A stretch of DNA of 64,000 bases from Ornithinimicrobium sp. CNJ-824 (lineage in GTDB: Bacteria; Actinomycetota; Actinomycetes; Actinomycetales; Dermatophilaceae). Below the pieces are notes generated by a model. That model did not search any database. It saw only the letters and a list, made by a program, of their open reading frames with translations, and was not told where the DNA came from. Shown here piece after piece: positions 1-9,996 of this stretch (position 1 is the first letter of the stretch; the number at the start of each line of letters is the position of its first letter). A program made the translations under genes and the position numbers. The stretch spans positions 1-64,000 of the forward strand of contig NZ_MKKA01000044.1 in assembly GCF_001942405.1 (NCBI RefSeq), read 5' to 3'.

Positions 1-125
1 CTGGCATGATGTCACCCGTCAACTACGAGCAGTCCACCGCAGCGTCCGTCCCGGACGCCGCGTAGCCCGAAACCCTCCACGATCTGGGGGGAACCACAGA
101 GAAGGGGATCCAGGACGCGGCGGGG

Positions 126-2122
126 TTGTCGGCCACGGCCTGGGGGAAGTGGCGGGCACGGGTGAAGTCCCTGGTGGCCGCCGAGCTGGAGGTGGCCCTG
201 GGCCTGGGCCGCGGAGAGGCTCGGGACATGGTGGCGGTGGCCTGTGCGCCGGACGGGATCGGTGCCCCGGTGCTGGAGGCGTTGCGCCGTGGTGAGGTCC
301 CCTGGCATCTCGTGCGCCGGTTCTGGACCAAGGCAGGGTCGTTGCCGGTGGAGGACGTCACCACGATCGCGGCGGTGCTCTTCGGCAGCGACGTGACGTG
401 CGCCGCGCCGGAGCGGCTGGACCCGGACGGGCAGCTGCACGGACGGGCATGGGCGGTCAAGGAGTTCTACGCCGCGCTCGACCGTGAGGTGGTCCGTGCC
501 AAGGGCAAGGACGAGCGGTCGGCCAGGGCCGCCCGCGACGAGGCGGTCGCGGCGCGGGACGCGTGGCTGCGGGTGCACGACGACGGGACGGCGACGCTGG
601 GCGTGCGGACTGCGTTGATCTCGGGGGTGGGGGTGTTCGCCCGGGTGGACCGGATGGCCCGGGCGTTGCGGGGGGCTGGGGAGGAGCGGTCGCTGGCGCA
701 GCTGCGTTCGGACCTGTGCGCCAGCCTGCTGCTGCACGGCACCGTGGAGGTTCCCGAGGTCGTCGACGAGCTGGTCACGCCGCAGGACCTGGACGGCCTG
801 GCCGCCGTCACGACGGCGACCCCACCGGTGAACCTGCAGGTGGTCGTCCCCTGGGACTGCCTGACCGGCACGGTGGCCTGCCCCCGGTGCGCGCACACCG
901 GCCGCAGCACGGGCCGCCCGGGCCTGGAGCATCCGCACGGCCTCAGTGGTCTCGTCGGCACCCGTGACGAAGCCGGTGATGGTCGCACCGGGCTCGGGCC
1001 GTTCACCCTGGCCGACCCTGGCTGGCCTCCGCTGCCGGACTGGCTGGCCCGCAGATGCGGGGACCAGTCTGCCCGGTTGCCCTCGGCAGGGCCGCCGACC
1101 CCGCCAGGAGCCTCGCCGCCCTCGCCGGACGCGCCGCACTCTCCGCTGTCGACGGACGCGCCGCCCTCACTGGACGCGCCGCTCTCGCTGGACGCGTCGG
1201 CACCTGCGGCCGTCCCACAGGGCGGGCCGGTGGTGGGGCAGGCTCCGTTGCCGGGGGTGGCCTGGTCGGGCACGGTGGCCGAGCTGTTGGGGCTGCACCC
1301 TGCGTTCCTGACCCCCGGGCAGGCGCGGGACCTGGCGCTGGCTCCGGGGACCACGATGCACCGGATCCTGGTGGACCCGGCCGACGGGCGGTGCATCGAG
1401 CGGACGATCGCCTCCTACCGTCCCGACGCGGACATGCGCCGCCAGATCGTGGCGGCGGATGTGTACGGGCGTGGTCCGGGGGAGCGGACCCCGCCCCCGC
1501 GGTGGCAGATCGATCACGAGCACGAGTACCAGGACGGCGGGCCGACGGCCGAGACCAATCTCAACGGCAAGGGTGTCTTCTTCCACGCGGTCAAGACCGC
1601 CCGGCTGTGGTCCTCGGTGATGAACCAGCGCCGCGACCTGACCTGGACCACCCTGCTGAGGCAGGTCTGACGACCCGGGGGCACGACTACCGCCAGTACC
1701 TGGCCCGCCTCGACACCCTTGCCCCCGGTCCCCACGCGAACGCCCAGGGCCAGGCCGACCCGGCCGACCGGGTCGACCAGCGCGGCGACCGGGCCGACCT
1801 GGCCAACCAGCTGCTCTACGCCGCGATCGTCCACCGCCACTCCGGTGCCCCGGCCCGGGCCACCGACGACATCGTCGACGCCGAGGCCTACGACCTGCGC
1901 CTGGCCGGCTGGGCCAGCATCGACCCCCGGCTGGCCCTGGCCCGCGAAGGCCGCCGCGCCGACCTCAAGGGCCCGACCCCCGAACAGCTGCTCGGACTGC
2001 CCTCCACCTCGGGGGATGTCACCGTCGCACCGTGCACCGCGGACGGCACCGCCGGTAGAGCGAAGCAAGGGGACACCAGCTGGGATACCCGGCCCGGCCC
2101 CGGTGAGCCGCCGCCCTTCTGA
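126..2122 (+). CDS. DUF222/HNH-type (13E12-family) protein, frameshifted
   Basis: Actinobacterial DUF222/HNH proteins form a multicopy family of presumed nucleases. The first 514 codons (TTG start) carry a helical DUF222-like region, a Pro/Ser/Asp-rich linker at about residues 315-390 with repeated LDAP units, and a degenerate HNH block near residues 462-492 (IDHEHE, ETNLNG, FFHAVK). That frame stops at 1668-1670. The family's usual tail (LTTRGHDYRQYLARL) continues in the next frame to 2122, so one G is probably missing near 1662. Upstream, the same frame is open from base 1 except for TAG at 63-65, so the true N-terminus is unresolved. Family fair; functional state unknown. Confidence 0.6.
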
Positions 2123-2142
2123 CGATGCCGTCGCGGTTCAGC

Positions 2143-3492
2143 TCACGAGACGGCTGCAGGGTCGCCGTAGCCGTCAGATGCCCGGTCATTGTCCGTGGTC
2201 GTGCGCTGCACCAGCAGGATCATGGCGACGAGCAGGCAGGCCACCCCGACGAGCGGAACCGGACGCGGTCCGATCCCGGCGTGCCAGGCGATCGCCGTGC
2301 CCGCGATCCCCAGCACGGTGGCCGTGAGGACGGCGGGCCGCGACGTCGACACCTTCCACGAGCGGACCGTGCGTTCCCAGGCGATCACCGGGACCAGCAC
2401 CAGCCCCATGAGCAGGACGGCCAGGACGAGGTAGAACGGCCGGAGGGCCAGCCAGGCCCCGGTGCCGGCAGGGAGCAGGACGTCCGGTGCGATCAGTCCG
2501 ACGAAGGTCACCGCACCGAGGGCGGGCACGTGCCACAGGTAGACGAGCAGCAGCCGGGGCCCGAGCCACCGCGTCGCCGTGCCCACCCACGGCCGGGGCG
2601 GACGTGTCCCCACGGCCCGGCCGACGAGGGTCAGCACGGCGAGCTGCGCGACGCCCACCACCGAGAGGGCCGAGTTGGGTGGGGTGAGGTTGGACACGGG
2701 CCGGTCGGCCATGCCGACGTTGGTCGCGGCGTAGGGCCCGAGCTGCACCATGACCACCAGGGTCAGCACCGCCAGCAGGAGGACGACCACAGGGACGGGC
2801 GTCGGGAGGCGCTGCACCGTCCCCCGGGCGTGCAGCACGCCGAGCTGGTGGCAGAAGAGCCACACCAGCACCAGGTTGGGCCAGCGCGCCTGCTCGTAGC
2901 CCAGGCTCCCGGAGAACCACGCGAGATCCACCAGCAGCGACCCGCCGAGGAGCACGGCGGGAAGGACCCACCACCCGGCCAGGTCGTGCACGCGCACAGC
3001 CGAGGGCCCCACGACGACGCACAGCAGGTACACCGCCATGAACCACAGGTGGTTCCCGGTCACCGCCGTCAGCCGCGCCCCTGTCCCCGGCGAGGAGATC
3101 GTCACGACCACGACCACCGCCAGGGAGACCACGACCAGGGCGAGGACGGGGCTGACGAGGCGCAGCAGCCGAGGGGCGAGGTAGTCGGTGTAGCTCCACC
3201 CCGCGGCGCCCTGCAACCGGTCGACGACCCGTGTCCCCGCGAAGCCGGCGGCCACGAAGAACAGGGGCAGCACCATGAGCACCCAGGTCAGCAGCGCGAC
3301 GACCGGCCCCGCCAGCGCCGGCTCGGACCGCATCGTGCCCTCGACGACGGTCACCCTGAGGAACAGCCAGTGCAGGACGACGACGACCACCATCGACCCC
3401 GTCCGGGCCACGTCGACGACCCAGTCCCTGGCACCGTCGCCCGGGGCCTCGCCCAGGACAGGCAGGCCGGTCGGGGCGGAACCGGCGCTCAG
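2143..3492 (-). CDS. Membrane acyltransferase (acyltransferase-3 family)
   Basis: Integral-membrane protein of the acyltransferase-3 type, expected to move acyl groups onto a cell-surface or lipid acceptor. About ten hydrophobic segments are visible. Family cues are ARDWVVDVARTGSMVVVVVLHW near the N-terminus (the usual D/H region), TGNHLWFMAVYLL, and LLVYLWHVPAL near the C-terminus. The start is unresolved: the ARDWVV region lies upstream of the first ATG (3393), while a CTG at 3492 overlaps the stop of the upstream aldo/keto reductase (CTGA) behind a GGAGGGG. That coupling suggests co-translation. A missed frameshift at the 5' end is possible. Confidence 0.7.
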   Translation of the reverse strand: MSAGSAPTGLPVLGEAPGDGARDWVVDVARTGSMVVVVVLHWLFLRVTVVEGTMRSEPALAGPVVALLTWVLMVLPLFFVAAGFAGTRVVDRLQGAAGWSYTDYLAPRLLRLVSPVLALVVVSLAVVVVVTISSPGTGARLTAVTGNHLWFMAVYLLCVVVGPSAVRVHDLAGWWVLPAVLLGGSLLVDLAWFSGSLGYEQARWPNLVLVWLFCHQLGVLHARGTVQRLPTPVPVVVLLLAVLTLVVMVQLGPYAATNVGMADRPVSNLTPPNSALSVVGVAQLAVLTLVGRAVGTRPPRPWVGTATRWLGPRLLLVYLWHVPALGAVTFVGLIAPDVLLPAGTGAWLALRPFYLVLAVLLMGLVLVPVIAWERTVRSWKVSTSRPAVLTATVLGIAGTAIAWHAGIGPRPVPLVGVACLLVAMILLVQRTTTDNDRASDGYGDPAAVS

Positions 3493-4424
3493 AACCCCTC
3501 CGACGCCTCGTCCAGGCGACGCACGTCCTCGTCGGTCAACGTCGTGCTGGCTGCCGCCAGCAGCGGCTCGAGCTGCTCGGGTCGGGAGACGGACGCGATC
3601 GGAGCCGTCGCACCCTTGGCCAGCAGCCAGGCCAGGGCGACCGTCGCGGGCTCCACCCCGTGCCGACCGGCGACGTCCACCAGCACGTCCACCACCCGAA
3701 GTCCACCCGCCTCGAAGTATCGCCGGGCGGCCCCGCCCCGGGCCGCCCCCTCGAAGTCGGCCTCGCCGCGGTACTTGCCGGTGAGGAAGCCCGAGGCCAG
3801 CGCCGGGTAGGGGAACACCATGACCTGCTCGGCGGCCACGATCGGGGCGTAGTCCTGCTCGTACGTCTGCCGCGACACCAGCGACCACCGGGGCTGGACC
3901 GCCACCGGCACCGCGGCACCCTCCCGGTGCGCCGTCGCGAACCACTCACGCATCCGCTCGGGGGAGAAGTTCGACAGACCCACCGCACGGGCCCTGCCCG
4001 ACCGCACGACCTCGTCGAAGGCCGCGACCTGCTCGCCCACGGGCACGTCCTCGTCGTCGAAGTGCGCGTAGTAGAGGTCGACGTGGTCGGTCTGCAGCCG
4101 CTCGAGCGACTCGTCGACCGCCGCCAGCACGTTCGCCCGTGACAACCCCTCACGGCCGGGCTTGCGGGCCACCTTGGTCGCCACGAGCACGTCGTCGCGC
4201 CGCCCCCGCGCCGCCAGCCACGAGCCGATGATCGTCTCCGACTGCCCGCCGCGCCCGTCCAGCCAGGCGGCGTACGAGTCGGCGGTGTCCACGAAGGTGC
4301 CGCCCGCCTCGACGAAGCGGTCGAGCACCGCGTGCGAGGTCGCCTCGTCGGCGGTCCAGCCGAAGGCGTTCCCGCCCAGGTTCAGGGGGAAGATCTCCAG
4401 GGGGCTGCCCGGCAGCTGCGGCAT
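3489..4424 (-). CDS. Aldo/keto reductase
   Basis: NADPH-dependent aldo/keto reductase of 311 residues, a normal length for the superfamily. The tetrad is visible: D46 and Y51 in TFVDTADSY, K84 in VATKVARK and H121 in LYYAHFDDE. GLSNFSPERM and the C-terminal block ATAPIASVSRPEQLEPLLAA fit the cofactor-binding strands. The sequence resembles the YajO/Tas-like group whose substrates are seldom known, so no substrate is assigned. The ATG at 4424 has the motif copy GGGTATGCGG just upstream, in the short gap to the DUF72 gene. Its stop overlaps the probable start of the acyltransferase, so the two are likely one transcript. Confidence 0.85.
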   Translation of the reverse strand: MPQLPGSPLEIFPLNLGGNAFGWTADEATSHAVLDRFVEAGGTFVDTADSYAAWLDGRGGQSETIIGSWLAARGRRDDVLVATKVARKPGREGLSRANVLAAVDESLERLQTDHVDLYYAHFDDEDVPVGEQVAAFDEVVRSGRARAVGLSNFSPERMREWFATAHREGAAVPVAVQPRWSLVSRQTYEQDYAPIVAAEQVMVFPYPALASGFLTGKYRGEADFEGAARGGAARRYFEAGGLRVVDVLVDVAGRHGVEPATVALAWLLAKGATAPIASVSRPEQLEPLLAAASTTLTDEDVRRLDEASEGF

Positions 4425-4479
4425 GCGTGGTCCTCTCGGGTATGCGGTGCGCTGGCAGCACTGTAGGCCCGCCGGCCGC

Positions 4480-5359
4480 TCACCCGCCCCAACCGCGCGG
4501 ACCCCTCTCCCCGGGCCGACGTGTCGACGCCGTCACCCCCAGCAGGTCGGCCAACCGCATGGCGTCGTGCGGGGCGTGCACCTTGACGTCGTTGTCGAAG
4601 TAGACGAACACCTCCGCCTGCTCCGCCCAGCCCCGAATCCGCTCGGCCCACACGCCCAGGGCCTCCTCGCCGTACCCGCTCGTGTAGAGCTCGGTGTCCC
4701 CGTGCAGACGCACGTAGACGACCGGGGCGGTCACCACGTCGTAGTAGGGCCACAGCCCCGCGGCGTCGGCGACGACGATCCCGACCTCGTGCCGGCGGAG
4801 CAAGTCGAGCAGCTCGACGTTGTCGGCGAAGGTGGGGTGCCGCACCTCGAGCACGTGCCGCAGGGGTCGGTCCGGGTCCGGACCGGGGTCGGTCCACGCC
4901 GGCTCGCGCAGGCGGTCGTCGTGCCCCGCGGCCAGGACCGAGGCCTGGTATGCCGTGCGCGGCAGGCGCCCGAGGAAGTCGTCCAGCCGCTCGTGGTCGT
5001 ACCGGAACCGCGGGGCCAGCTGCCACAGGAAGGGGCCGAGCCGGTGCTCCAGCGCCAACGGCCCGGACGCGAAGAAGTTGGCCAGCGCCGTGTCGACGTC
5101 GCGCAGCTTCTTCATGTGCGTGATGAACCGGCTGCCCTTGACCGACAGCACGGTGTCGTCCGGCGTCTGCTCCGCCCACGCCCGGTAGCTGCTGGGCCGC
5201 TGCAGCGAGTAGAACGACCCGTTGATCTCGACGGTGTCCAGGCAGCGGGAGGCATACTCCAGCTCGCGCCGCTGCGGCAGCCCTGGCGGGTAGAAGACAC
5301 CGCGCCCAGGGCGCGTAGCGCCAGCCGGAGATGCCGATCCGGATGCGGTGGGTGCTCAC
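4480..5359 (-). CDS. DUF72 (YecE-like) protein, frameshifted
   Basis: DUF72 proteins are TIM-barrel-like proteins of uncertain function. The N-terminus from GTG 5359 reads THRIRIGISGWRYAPW. The frame then shifts at a CCC run (5305-5307), after which VFYPPGLPQRRELEY continues the family sequence through LSVKGSRFITHMKKLRD, LGPFLWQLAPRF and VYVRLHGDTELYTSGY to the stop at 4480. One surplus base explains the break; all other frameshifts in the window look like a lost base. Restored length is about 292 residues, normal for the family. Lies behind the aldo/keto reductase on the same strand. Confidence 0.75.
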
Positions 5360-5386
5360 CCCACCGACGGTAGGACAGCCGGGCCG

Positions 5387-6865
5387 TCAGCGACGGCCGG
5401 AACGACCTCCGCCGCTGGAGGTGGAGAACGCGACGGCCGAGCCGCTGCCGGCGCCGCTCCGCGAGCGACCCGCGCCGCCCGAGCGACCGGAACCACCGCC
5501 CGAGCGACCGCCGCCAGCCGACCGACCGGCGCCACCGCTGCCACGGCCGGAGCCGCCGGTGCGACGTCCACCGCCACCGTTGCCGCGACCGCCGCCGTTG
5601 GCGCGACCGCCGCCGTTGCCACGGCCACGACCCTGCCCCTGGCCACCGGGCTGCTCCGGCGTGGCCAGCTGCAGACCGCCGGGGACGAGGGTGCGCTCGC
5701 CGGGGGCCAGCTCCACGAGCACGGGGTGCTCGGGGTGGGCCTTGGTGATGGTCGGCCGGATGCCGGCGGCGCGGGTCAGCGAGCGGACGTCGCGGACCTG
5801 GTCGTCGGTCATGATCGTCACGACCGTGCCCGAGGCGCCGGCCCGGGCCGTGCGGCCCGAGCGGTGCAGGTAGGCCTTGTGCTCGACCGGCGGGTCGGCG
5901 TGCACGACGAGGGCCACGTCGTCGACGTGGATGCCGCGGGCCGCGATGTCGGTGGCGACCAGGGTGGTGGCGGCGCCCGTCTGGAAGGCGTCGAGGTTGC
6001 GCACGCGGGCGTTCTGGCCGAGGTTGCCGTGCAGCTCGACGGTCGGGACGCCCGCCCCGTTGAGCTGCTTGGCCAGCTTCTTGGCACCGTGCTTGGTGCG
6101 GGTGAACATCACGACCCGGCCCGGCGCGGACGCCAGGTCCGTGAGCACCGGGAGGCGGTGGCCGGCGTCGATGTGCAGCACGTGGTGGGCCATGGAGGAC
6201 ACCGGCGACTGGGCCGAGTCGGCGTGGTGGGTCACCGGACGGTCCAGGTATCGCTTGACGAGAACGTCGATCCCGGCGTCCAGCGTGGCCGAGAACAGCA
6301 TCCGCTGTCCCTGCCGCGGCGTCCGGTCGAGAAGACGCTTGACAGCCGGCAGGAAGCCCAGGTCGGACATGTGGTCGGCCTCGTCGAGGACGGTGATCTC
6401 GACCGAGCCGAGGTCGGCGTGGCGCTGACCGATGAGGTCCTCGAGCCGCCCGGGGGTGGCCACGAGCACGTCGACCCCTGCCTGCAGCGCCCGCACCTGC
6501 GGGTTCTGGCCGACGCCGCCGAAGATCGTCAGCGTGGACAGGCCCGCGGACCGGGCGAGCGGCGCCAGCGCCTCGTCGATCTGCCGGACCAGCTCACGGG
6601 TCGGCGCCAGGATGAGGGCCCGGGGCGCGCGGCCCCGGACGGAGGAACGGCGCGCGGCCTCGCCGGCGGTCAGCCGGGTCACCAGCGGCAGCAGGAAGGC
6701 GTAGGTCTTGCCGGAGCCGGTGCGGCCCCGGCCCAGGACGTCCCGGCCGGCGAGGGAGTCGGGCAGGGTGGCGGCCTGGATGGGAGTGGGCACGGTGATG
6801 CCGCGCTCGGCCAGGAGGGAGGACAGGGAGGCGGGCACGCCGAGGTCGGCGAAGCTGGAGGTCAC
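5387..6865 (-). CDS. DEAD-box ATP-dependent RNA helicase (RhlE type)
   Basis: RNA helicase of 492 residues that unwinds RNA duplexes during ribosome assembly or mRNA turnover. Visible motifs: Q motif (GITVPTPIQ, 22-30), Walker A GRTGSGKT (47-54), APTREL (87-92), DEAD (161-164), SAT (192-194), then in domain 2 VMFTRTKHGAKKL, LVATDIAARGIHV and HRSGRTARAG. From about residue 405 the protein ends in a low-complexity Gly/Arg/Ser tail (GGGRGNGGG-type repeats), as in bacterial cold-shock helicases where such tails bind RNA. Divergent from the diacylglycerol-kinase gene. The motif copy GTATGCGG lies about 20 bp upstream of its ATG. Confidence 0.93.
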   Translation of the reverse strand: MTSSFADLGVPASLSSLLAERGITVPTPIQAATLPDSLAGRDVLGRGRTGSGKTYAFLLPLVTRLTAGEAARRSSVRGRAPRALILAPTRELVRQIDEALAPLARSAGLSTLTIFGGVGQNPQVRALQAGVDVLVATPGRLEDLIGQRHADLGSVEITVLDEADHMSDLGFLPAVKRLLDRTPRQGQRMLFSATLDAGIDVLVKRYLDRPVTHHADSAQSPVSSMAHHVLHIDAGHRLPVLTDLASAPGRVVMFTRTKHGAKKLAKQLNGAGVPTVELHGNLGQNARVRNLDAFQTGAATTLVATDIAARGIHVDDVALVVHADPPVEHKAYLHRSGRTARAGASGTVVTIMTDDQVRDVRSLTRAAGIRPTITKAHPEHPVLVELAPGERTLVPGGLQLATPEQPGGQGQGRGRGNGGGRANGGGRGNGGGGRRTGGSGRGSGGAGRSAGGGRSGGGSGRSGGAGRSRSGAGSGSAVAFSTSSGGGRSGRR

Positions 6866-7084
6866 AGAGGAGTCTTTCGAGACGTATGCGGTGTCTCACC
6901 CGGCGCGCAGGCTCCGGTGGGGCGGCGCGACCTTGAGGGCGGCCCGGGGCCGCGCACAGATCAAGCGCCCCGAGGCGAGACGGTGCGGGGCGCTGGGACC
7001 ATTGTAGCGGTCGCAGGGCCTCCTCCGGACAGCGACGGTCCGTCGCGGCATGGGGCCTACCCTGGGAGCGACGAAGGAGGAGCC

Positions 7085-7280
7085 CTGCCCGCCGACGACC
7101 TCCCCGACCCCCGTCCGGACCACCACCCGGACCGGCCCCGACCGCTCCTCGTGCTGGCCAAGCCCTCCCACGACGCCGAGGGGCGCGAGCAGGTCGACCG
7201 CGTGCGGCGTGCCCTGACGACGGCCGCAGGCGGTGCGCACGTGGAGGTGCGGGCCCCGGCCTCGGACGAGGAGTATGCCG
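7085..7280 (+). pseudogene. Diacylglycerol kinase-family gene, 5' fragment
   Basis: N-terminal part of a DAGK/YegS-type lipid kinase. PRPLLVLAKPS is the first strand of the kinase fold, followed by a helix EGREQVDRVRRALTTA and VEVRAPASDEEYA. The reading frame is lost at the junction with the 8.18-kb segment. The 3' fragment starts at 15,451: joining across the shared ATGCCG gives EEYAVAVASAVEPVPRDVV in frame. The start is unclear; CTG 7085 sits just behind GGAGGAG and no ATG or GTG precedes it in this frame. In the ancestral order the gene lay between the helicase and the saccharopine-dehydrogenase-like gene. Confidence 0.7.
7275..7280 (+). repeat. Left copy of 6-bp junction repeat ATGCCG
   Basis: ATGCCG at the left edge of the inserted segment, inside GAGTATGCCG, itself a copy of the window-wide GTATGCCG motif. 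An identical hexamer lies at the right edge (15,451-15,456). Removing one copy and the DNA between restores the kinase frame. Confidence 0.7.
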
Positions 7281-7490
7281 CGAGCAGACCGTGAGGCTGC
7301 CGTCGGTGACGAGGTCGAGGTCGGCGGCCGCCGCGGTGTCCTCGCCGCCGGAACCGGCGTCGCCGCCGGAACCGTCCTCCGAGCCACAGGCGGACAGGGT
7401 CAGGACGAGGGTGGCTGCGCTGAGCGCGGCGAAGGTAGAGCCCCGAGGCCCGCTGGTGGGGGACCTTGGCCAAAAGTGACCATATCGCAA
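7281..7490 (-). pseudogene. Truncated lipoprotein (amino-acid ABC binding-protein-like)
   Basis: N-terminal fragment of a secreted lipoprotein. A signal peptide with lipobox (LVLTLSAC followed by GSEDG) is followed by a Gly/Ser/Asp linker and DLDLVTDGSLTVCS. This matches the first strand of family-3 solute-binding proteins, which would continue with a D-x-PYxPF block. The coding sequence ends exactly at the junction with the kinase fragment, so about 85 % of the expected protein is missing. TTG 7490 is used as start; other starts are possible. It lies 70 bp behind glpK on the same strand. Confidence 0.6.
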
Positions 7491-7562
7491 CCTTTTCCGG
7501 GGGTATGCGTCGGGGGCGGCGACCGGTCCGGTCGCCGCCCCCGGGGGCCGGGGGAGCAGGCC

Positions 7563-9122
7563 TCAGCCGTCCTGCGCCTCGCCCTCGGCCTCCTCGACCG
7601 CCTCCTCGGCGCGCTCGGCGTCCTCGTCGACCCAGTCGAAGGTGCGGGTGACCGCCTTCTTCCACTGCCGGTAGAGGCGCTCGCGCTCCTCCTCGCCCAT
7701 CTGCGGGCTCCACCGCTGGCCCTCCTCCCAGTTGTCGACGACGTCCTGGACCCCCTCCCAGAAGCCCACGGCGATGCCGGCGGCGTAGGCGGCGCCGAGC
7801 GCGGTGGTCTCGGCCACCTTGGGCCGCACGACATCCACGCCCAGGATGTCGGCCTGGAACTGCATGAGGGTCTCGTTGGCCACCATCCCGCCGTCCACGC
7901 GCAGCTCGGGCAGGTCGACGCCCGAGTCGGCGTTCATCGCGTCCAGGACCTCGCGGGTCTGGTAGGCCGTGGACTCCAGGGCGGCCCGGGCGATGTGGTG
8001 CTTGTTGACGTAGCGGGTGAGGCCGACGATCGCGCCCCGGGCGTCGTCCTTCCAGTACGGCGCGAACAGCCCCGAGAAGGCGGGCACGATGTAGCAGCCG
8101 CCGTTGTCGTCGACCTGGGTCGCCAGGTCCTCGATCTCCGGCGCGTCCTGGATCAGGCCGATGTTGTCGCGCAGCCACTGCACGAGCGACCCGGTGACCG
8201 CGATGGAGCCCTCGAGGGCGTAGACGGCCTCCTCCTCGCCGATCTTGTAGCAGAGCGTCGTGAGCAGACCGTTCTCGCTGCGCACGATCTCGGTGCCGGT
8301 GTTGAGCAGCATGAAGTTGCCCGTGCCGTAGGTGTTCTTCGACATGCCCTTCTCGAAGCACGCCTGGCCGAAGGTGGCGGCCTGCTGGTCACCGAGGATG
8401 CCGGCGATCGGGACCCCGAGCTTCGTGCTCTCTCCGTAGACCTCGGAGCAGCTGCGGATCTCCGGCAGCATGGACATCGGGATGCCCATCGCCTCCGCCA
8501 CCTCCTCCGACCAGGACAGGGTCTTCAGGTCCATCAGCATGGTGCGGGAGGCGTTGGTGACGTCCGTGATGTGCACCCCGCCCTCGGTCCCGCCGGTGAG
8601 ATTCCACACCACCCAGGAGTCGGTCGTGCCGAAGAGCAGGTCGCCGGCCTCGGCCTTCTCCCGCGCTCCCTCGACGTTGTCGAGGATCCACTTGACCTTG
8701 GGGCCGGAGAAGTAGGTCGCCAGCGGCAGTCCGCAGATGTCCTTGAAGCGGTCGGCGCCCTCCTCCAGGTCCCCGCCGGCCAGCTCGGTGATGATCTTGG
8801 AGGTGCGGGTGTCCTGCCAGACGATGGCGTTGTAGACGGGCTCGCCGGTGTTCTTGTCCCACACCACCGCGGTCTCACGTTGGTTGGTGATGCCGATGGC
8901 GGCCAGCTGGCTGTTGCTGATGTTGGCCTTCCCGAGGGCGGTGCCGATGACCTCCCGGGTGTTGTCCCAGATCTCGGCGGGGTCGTGCTCGACCCAGCCT
9001 GCCTTGGGGAAGATCTGCTCGTGCTCCTTCTGCCCCACGGTGTGGATCTCTCCGCCGTGGGTGAAGACGATGGCACGGGTGCTGGTCGTGCCCTGGTCGA
9101 TCGCGAGGATGTAGTCAGCCAC
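7563..9122 (-). CDS. glpK: Glycerol kinase
   Basis: Phosphorylates glycerol to sn-glycerol 3-phosphate with ATP in the cytoplasm. FGGY-kinase signatures are clear: DQGTTSTR (9-16), [40 protein letters not shown] and [11 protein letters not shown] near the C-terminus. Length 519 against about 500 for the family; an acidic Glu/Ala-rich tail (from about residue 500) accounts for the excess. Third gene of the run glpD-glpF-glpK, so uptake, phosphorylation and oxidation of glycerol are encoded together. ATG 9122 lies 35 bp after glpF. Confidence 0.96.
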   Translation of the reverse strand: MADYILAIDQGTTSTRAIVFTHGGEIHTVGQKEHEQIFPKAGWVEHDPAEIWDNTREVIGTALGKANISNSQLAAIGITNQRETAVVWDKNTGEPVYNAIVWQDTRTSKIITELAGGDLEEGADRFKDICGLPLATYFSGPKVKWILDNVEGAREKAEAGDLLFGTTDSWVVWNLTGGTEGGVHITDVTNASRTMLMDLKTLSWSEEVAEAMGIPMSMLPEIRSCSEVYGESTKLGVPIAGILGDQQAATFGQACFEKGMSKNTYGTGNFMLLNTGTEIVRSENGLLTTLCYKIGEEEAVYALEGSIAVTGSLVQWLRDNIGLIQDAPEIEDLATQVDDNGGCYIVPAFSGLFAPYWKDDARGAIVGLTRYVNKHHIARAALESTAYQTREVLDAMNADSGVDLPELRVDGGMVANETLMQFQADILGVDVVRPKVAETTALGAAYAAGIAVGFWEGVQDVVDNWEEGQRWSPQMGEEERERLYRQWKKAVTRTFDWVDEDAERAEEAVEEAEGEAQDG

Positions 9123-9157
9123 GATGCTGTTCCTTTCGTTGCGGTGGGACGGGGCGG

Positions 9158-9880
9158 TCAGGAGATGGCCGCGAAGAGCAGCGCGGCGAGGACGGCGCCC
9201 AGGAGCGGGCCGACGACGGGGACCCAGGAGTAGGCCCAGTCGCTGGAGCCCTTGCCCGGGATGGGCAGCACCGCGTGCGCGATGCGCGGCCCCAGGTCAC
9301 GAGCCGGGTTGATGGCATAGCCGGTGGGGCCACCCAGGCTGGCACCGATGCCGACGACGAGCATGGCCACGGCGAGCGGGCCCAGCTCGGAGGGTGTGTT
9401 GCCGAACATGAGGACGATGAAGACGAGGACGAAGGTGCCGATCACCTCGGTCAGGGTGTTCCAGCCGTAGGAGCGGACCTCAGGGCCGGTGGAGAACACC
9501 CCCAGCTTGAGCGCCGGGTCGGCGTCCAGGTCGAAGTGCTTCTTGTAGGCCGCCCAGGCGAGCACGGCGCCCAGGAAGGCGCCGATGAGCTGGGCCACCC
9601 AGTAGGCGATCAGGTTGCCGAACGAGGCCTCGATCCCGGGCGCGAACTCCTCCGCGCCGGAGACGAACAGGCCCAGGGTGACGGCCGGGTTGATGTGTGC
9701 GCCGGTCTTGTAGGCCGCGTAGACACCGGCGAACACACCGAGACCCCAGCCGAAGTTGATCAGCAGCCACCCGCCCCCGTTGCCCTTGGTGGCCGGAAGG
9801 ATGGCGTTGGCCACCACTCCGGCACCTAGGAGCAGCAGCATCGCCGTGCCCAGGATCTCGTAGAGAAAGATGTCGCCCAT
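9158..9880 (-). CDS. glpF: Glycerol uptake facilitator (aquaglyceroporin)
   Basis: MIP-family channel of 240 residues that lets glycerol cross the membrane by facilitated diffusion. Both half-helix motifs are present: NPA at 64-66 ([11 protein letters not shown]) and [10 protein letters not shown] near residue 198. The Asp after the second NPA and the Gly-Pro pair are typical of glycerol-conducting rather than water-only members. Six hydrophobic helices are visible. It lies between glpD and glpK; a 22-bp perfect palindrome sits 25 bp upstream of its ATG, which may control this part of the operon. Confidence 0.95.
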   Translation of the reverse strand: MGDIFLYEILGTAMLLLLGAGVVANAILPATKGNGGGWLLINFGWGLGVFAGVYAAYKTGAHINPAVTLGLFVSGAEEFAPGIEASFGNLIAYWVAQLIGAFLGAVLAWAAYKKHFDLDADPALKLGVFSTGPEVRSYGWNTLTEVIGTFVLVFIVLMFGNTPSELGPLAVAMLVVGIGASLGGPTGYAINPARDLGPRIAHAVLPIPGKGSSDWAYSWVPVVGPLLGAVLAALLFAAIS

Positions 9881-9904
9881 GCGGGTTCCTTTCGGATCGT
9901 GAGT

Positions 9905-9926
9905 GCGGGCACGACGTCGTGCCCGC
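9905..9926. terminator. 22-bp perfect palindrome between glpD and glpF
   Basis: GCGGGCACGAC followed immediately by its reverse complement. As RNA it folds to a nine-bp G+C stem with an ACGT loop. No T-tract follows on either strand. It may attenuate or terminate after glpD, or be an operator in front of glpF. Confidence 0.4.
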
Positions 9927-9996
9927 CGTGGCGGGTAACCTAGCGCGGAACTGACCTCGCGTCACCCCGTGCGGCGCGTCGGCGGAGCCGTCGTCG

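Noticed and set aside
1055-2122. Separate gene downstream of the HNH frame
   Set aside because: Its first 600 bases are an alternative frame of the HNH gene; only the part after 1,662 is coding-like and it continues the HNH family tail, so it is treated as the same gene.
2125-3810. Long open frames opposite the acyltransferase, helicase and other genes
   Set aside because: They are antisense frames kept open by high G+C; residue content is Arg/Gly/Pro/Ala-rich without family motifs.
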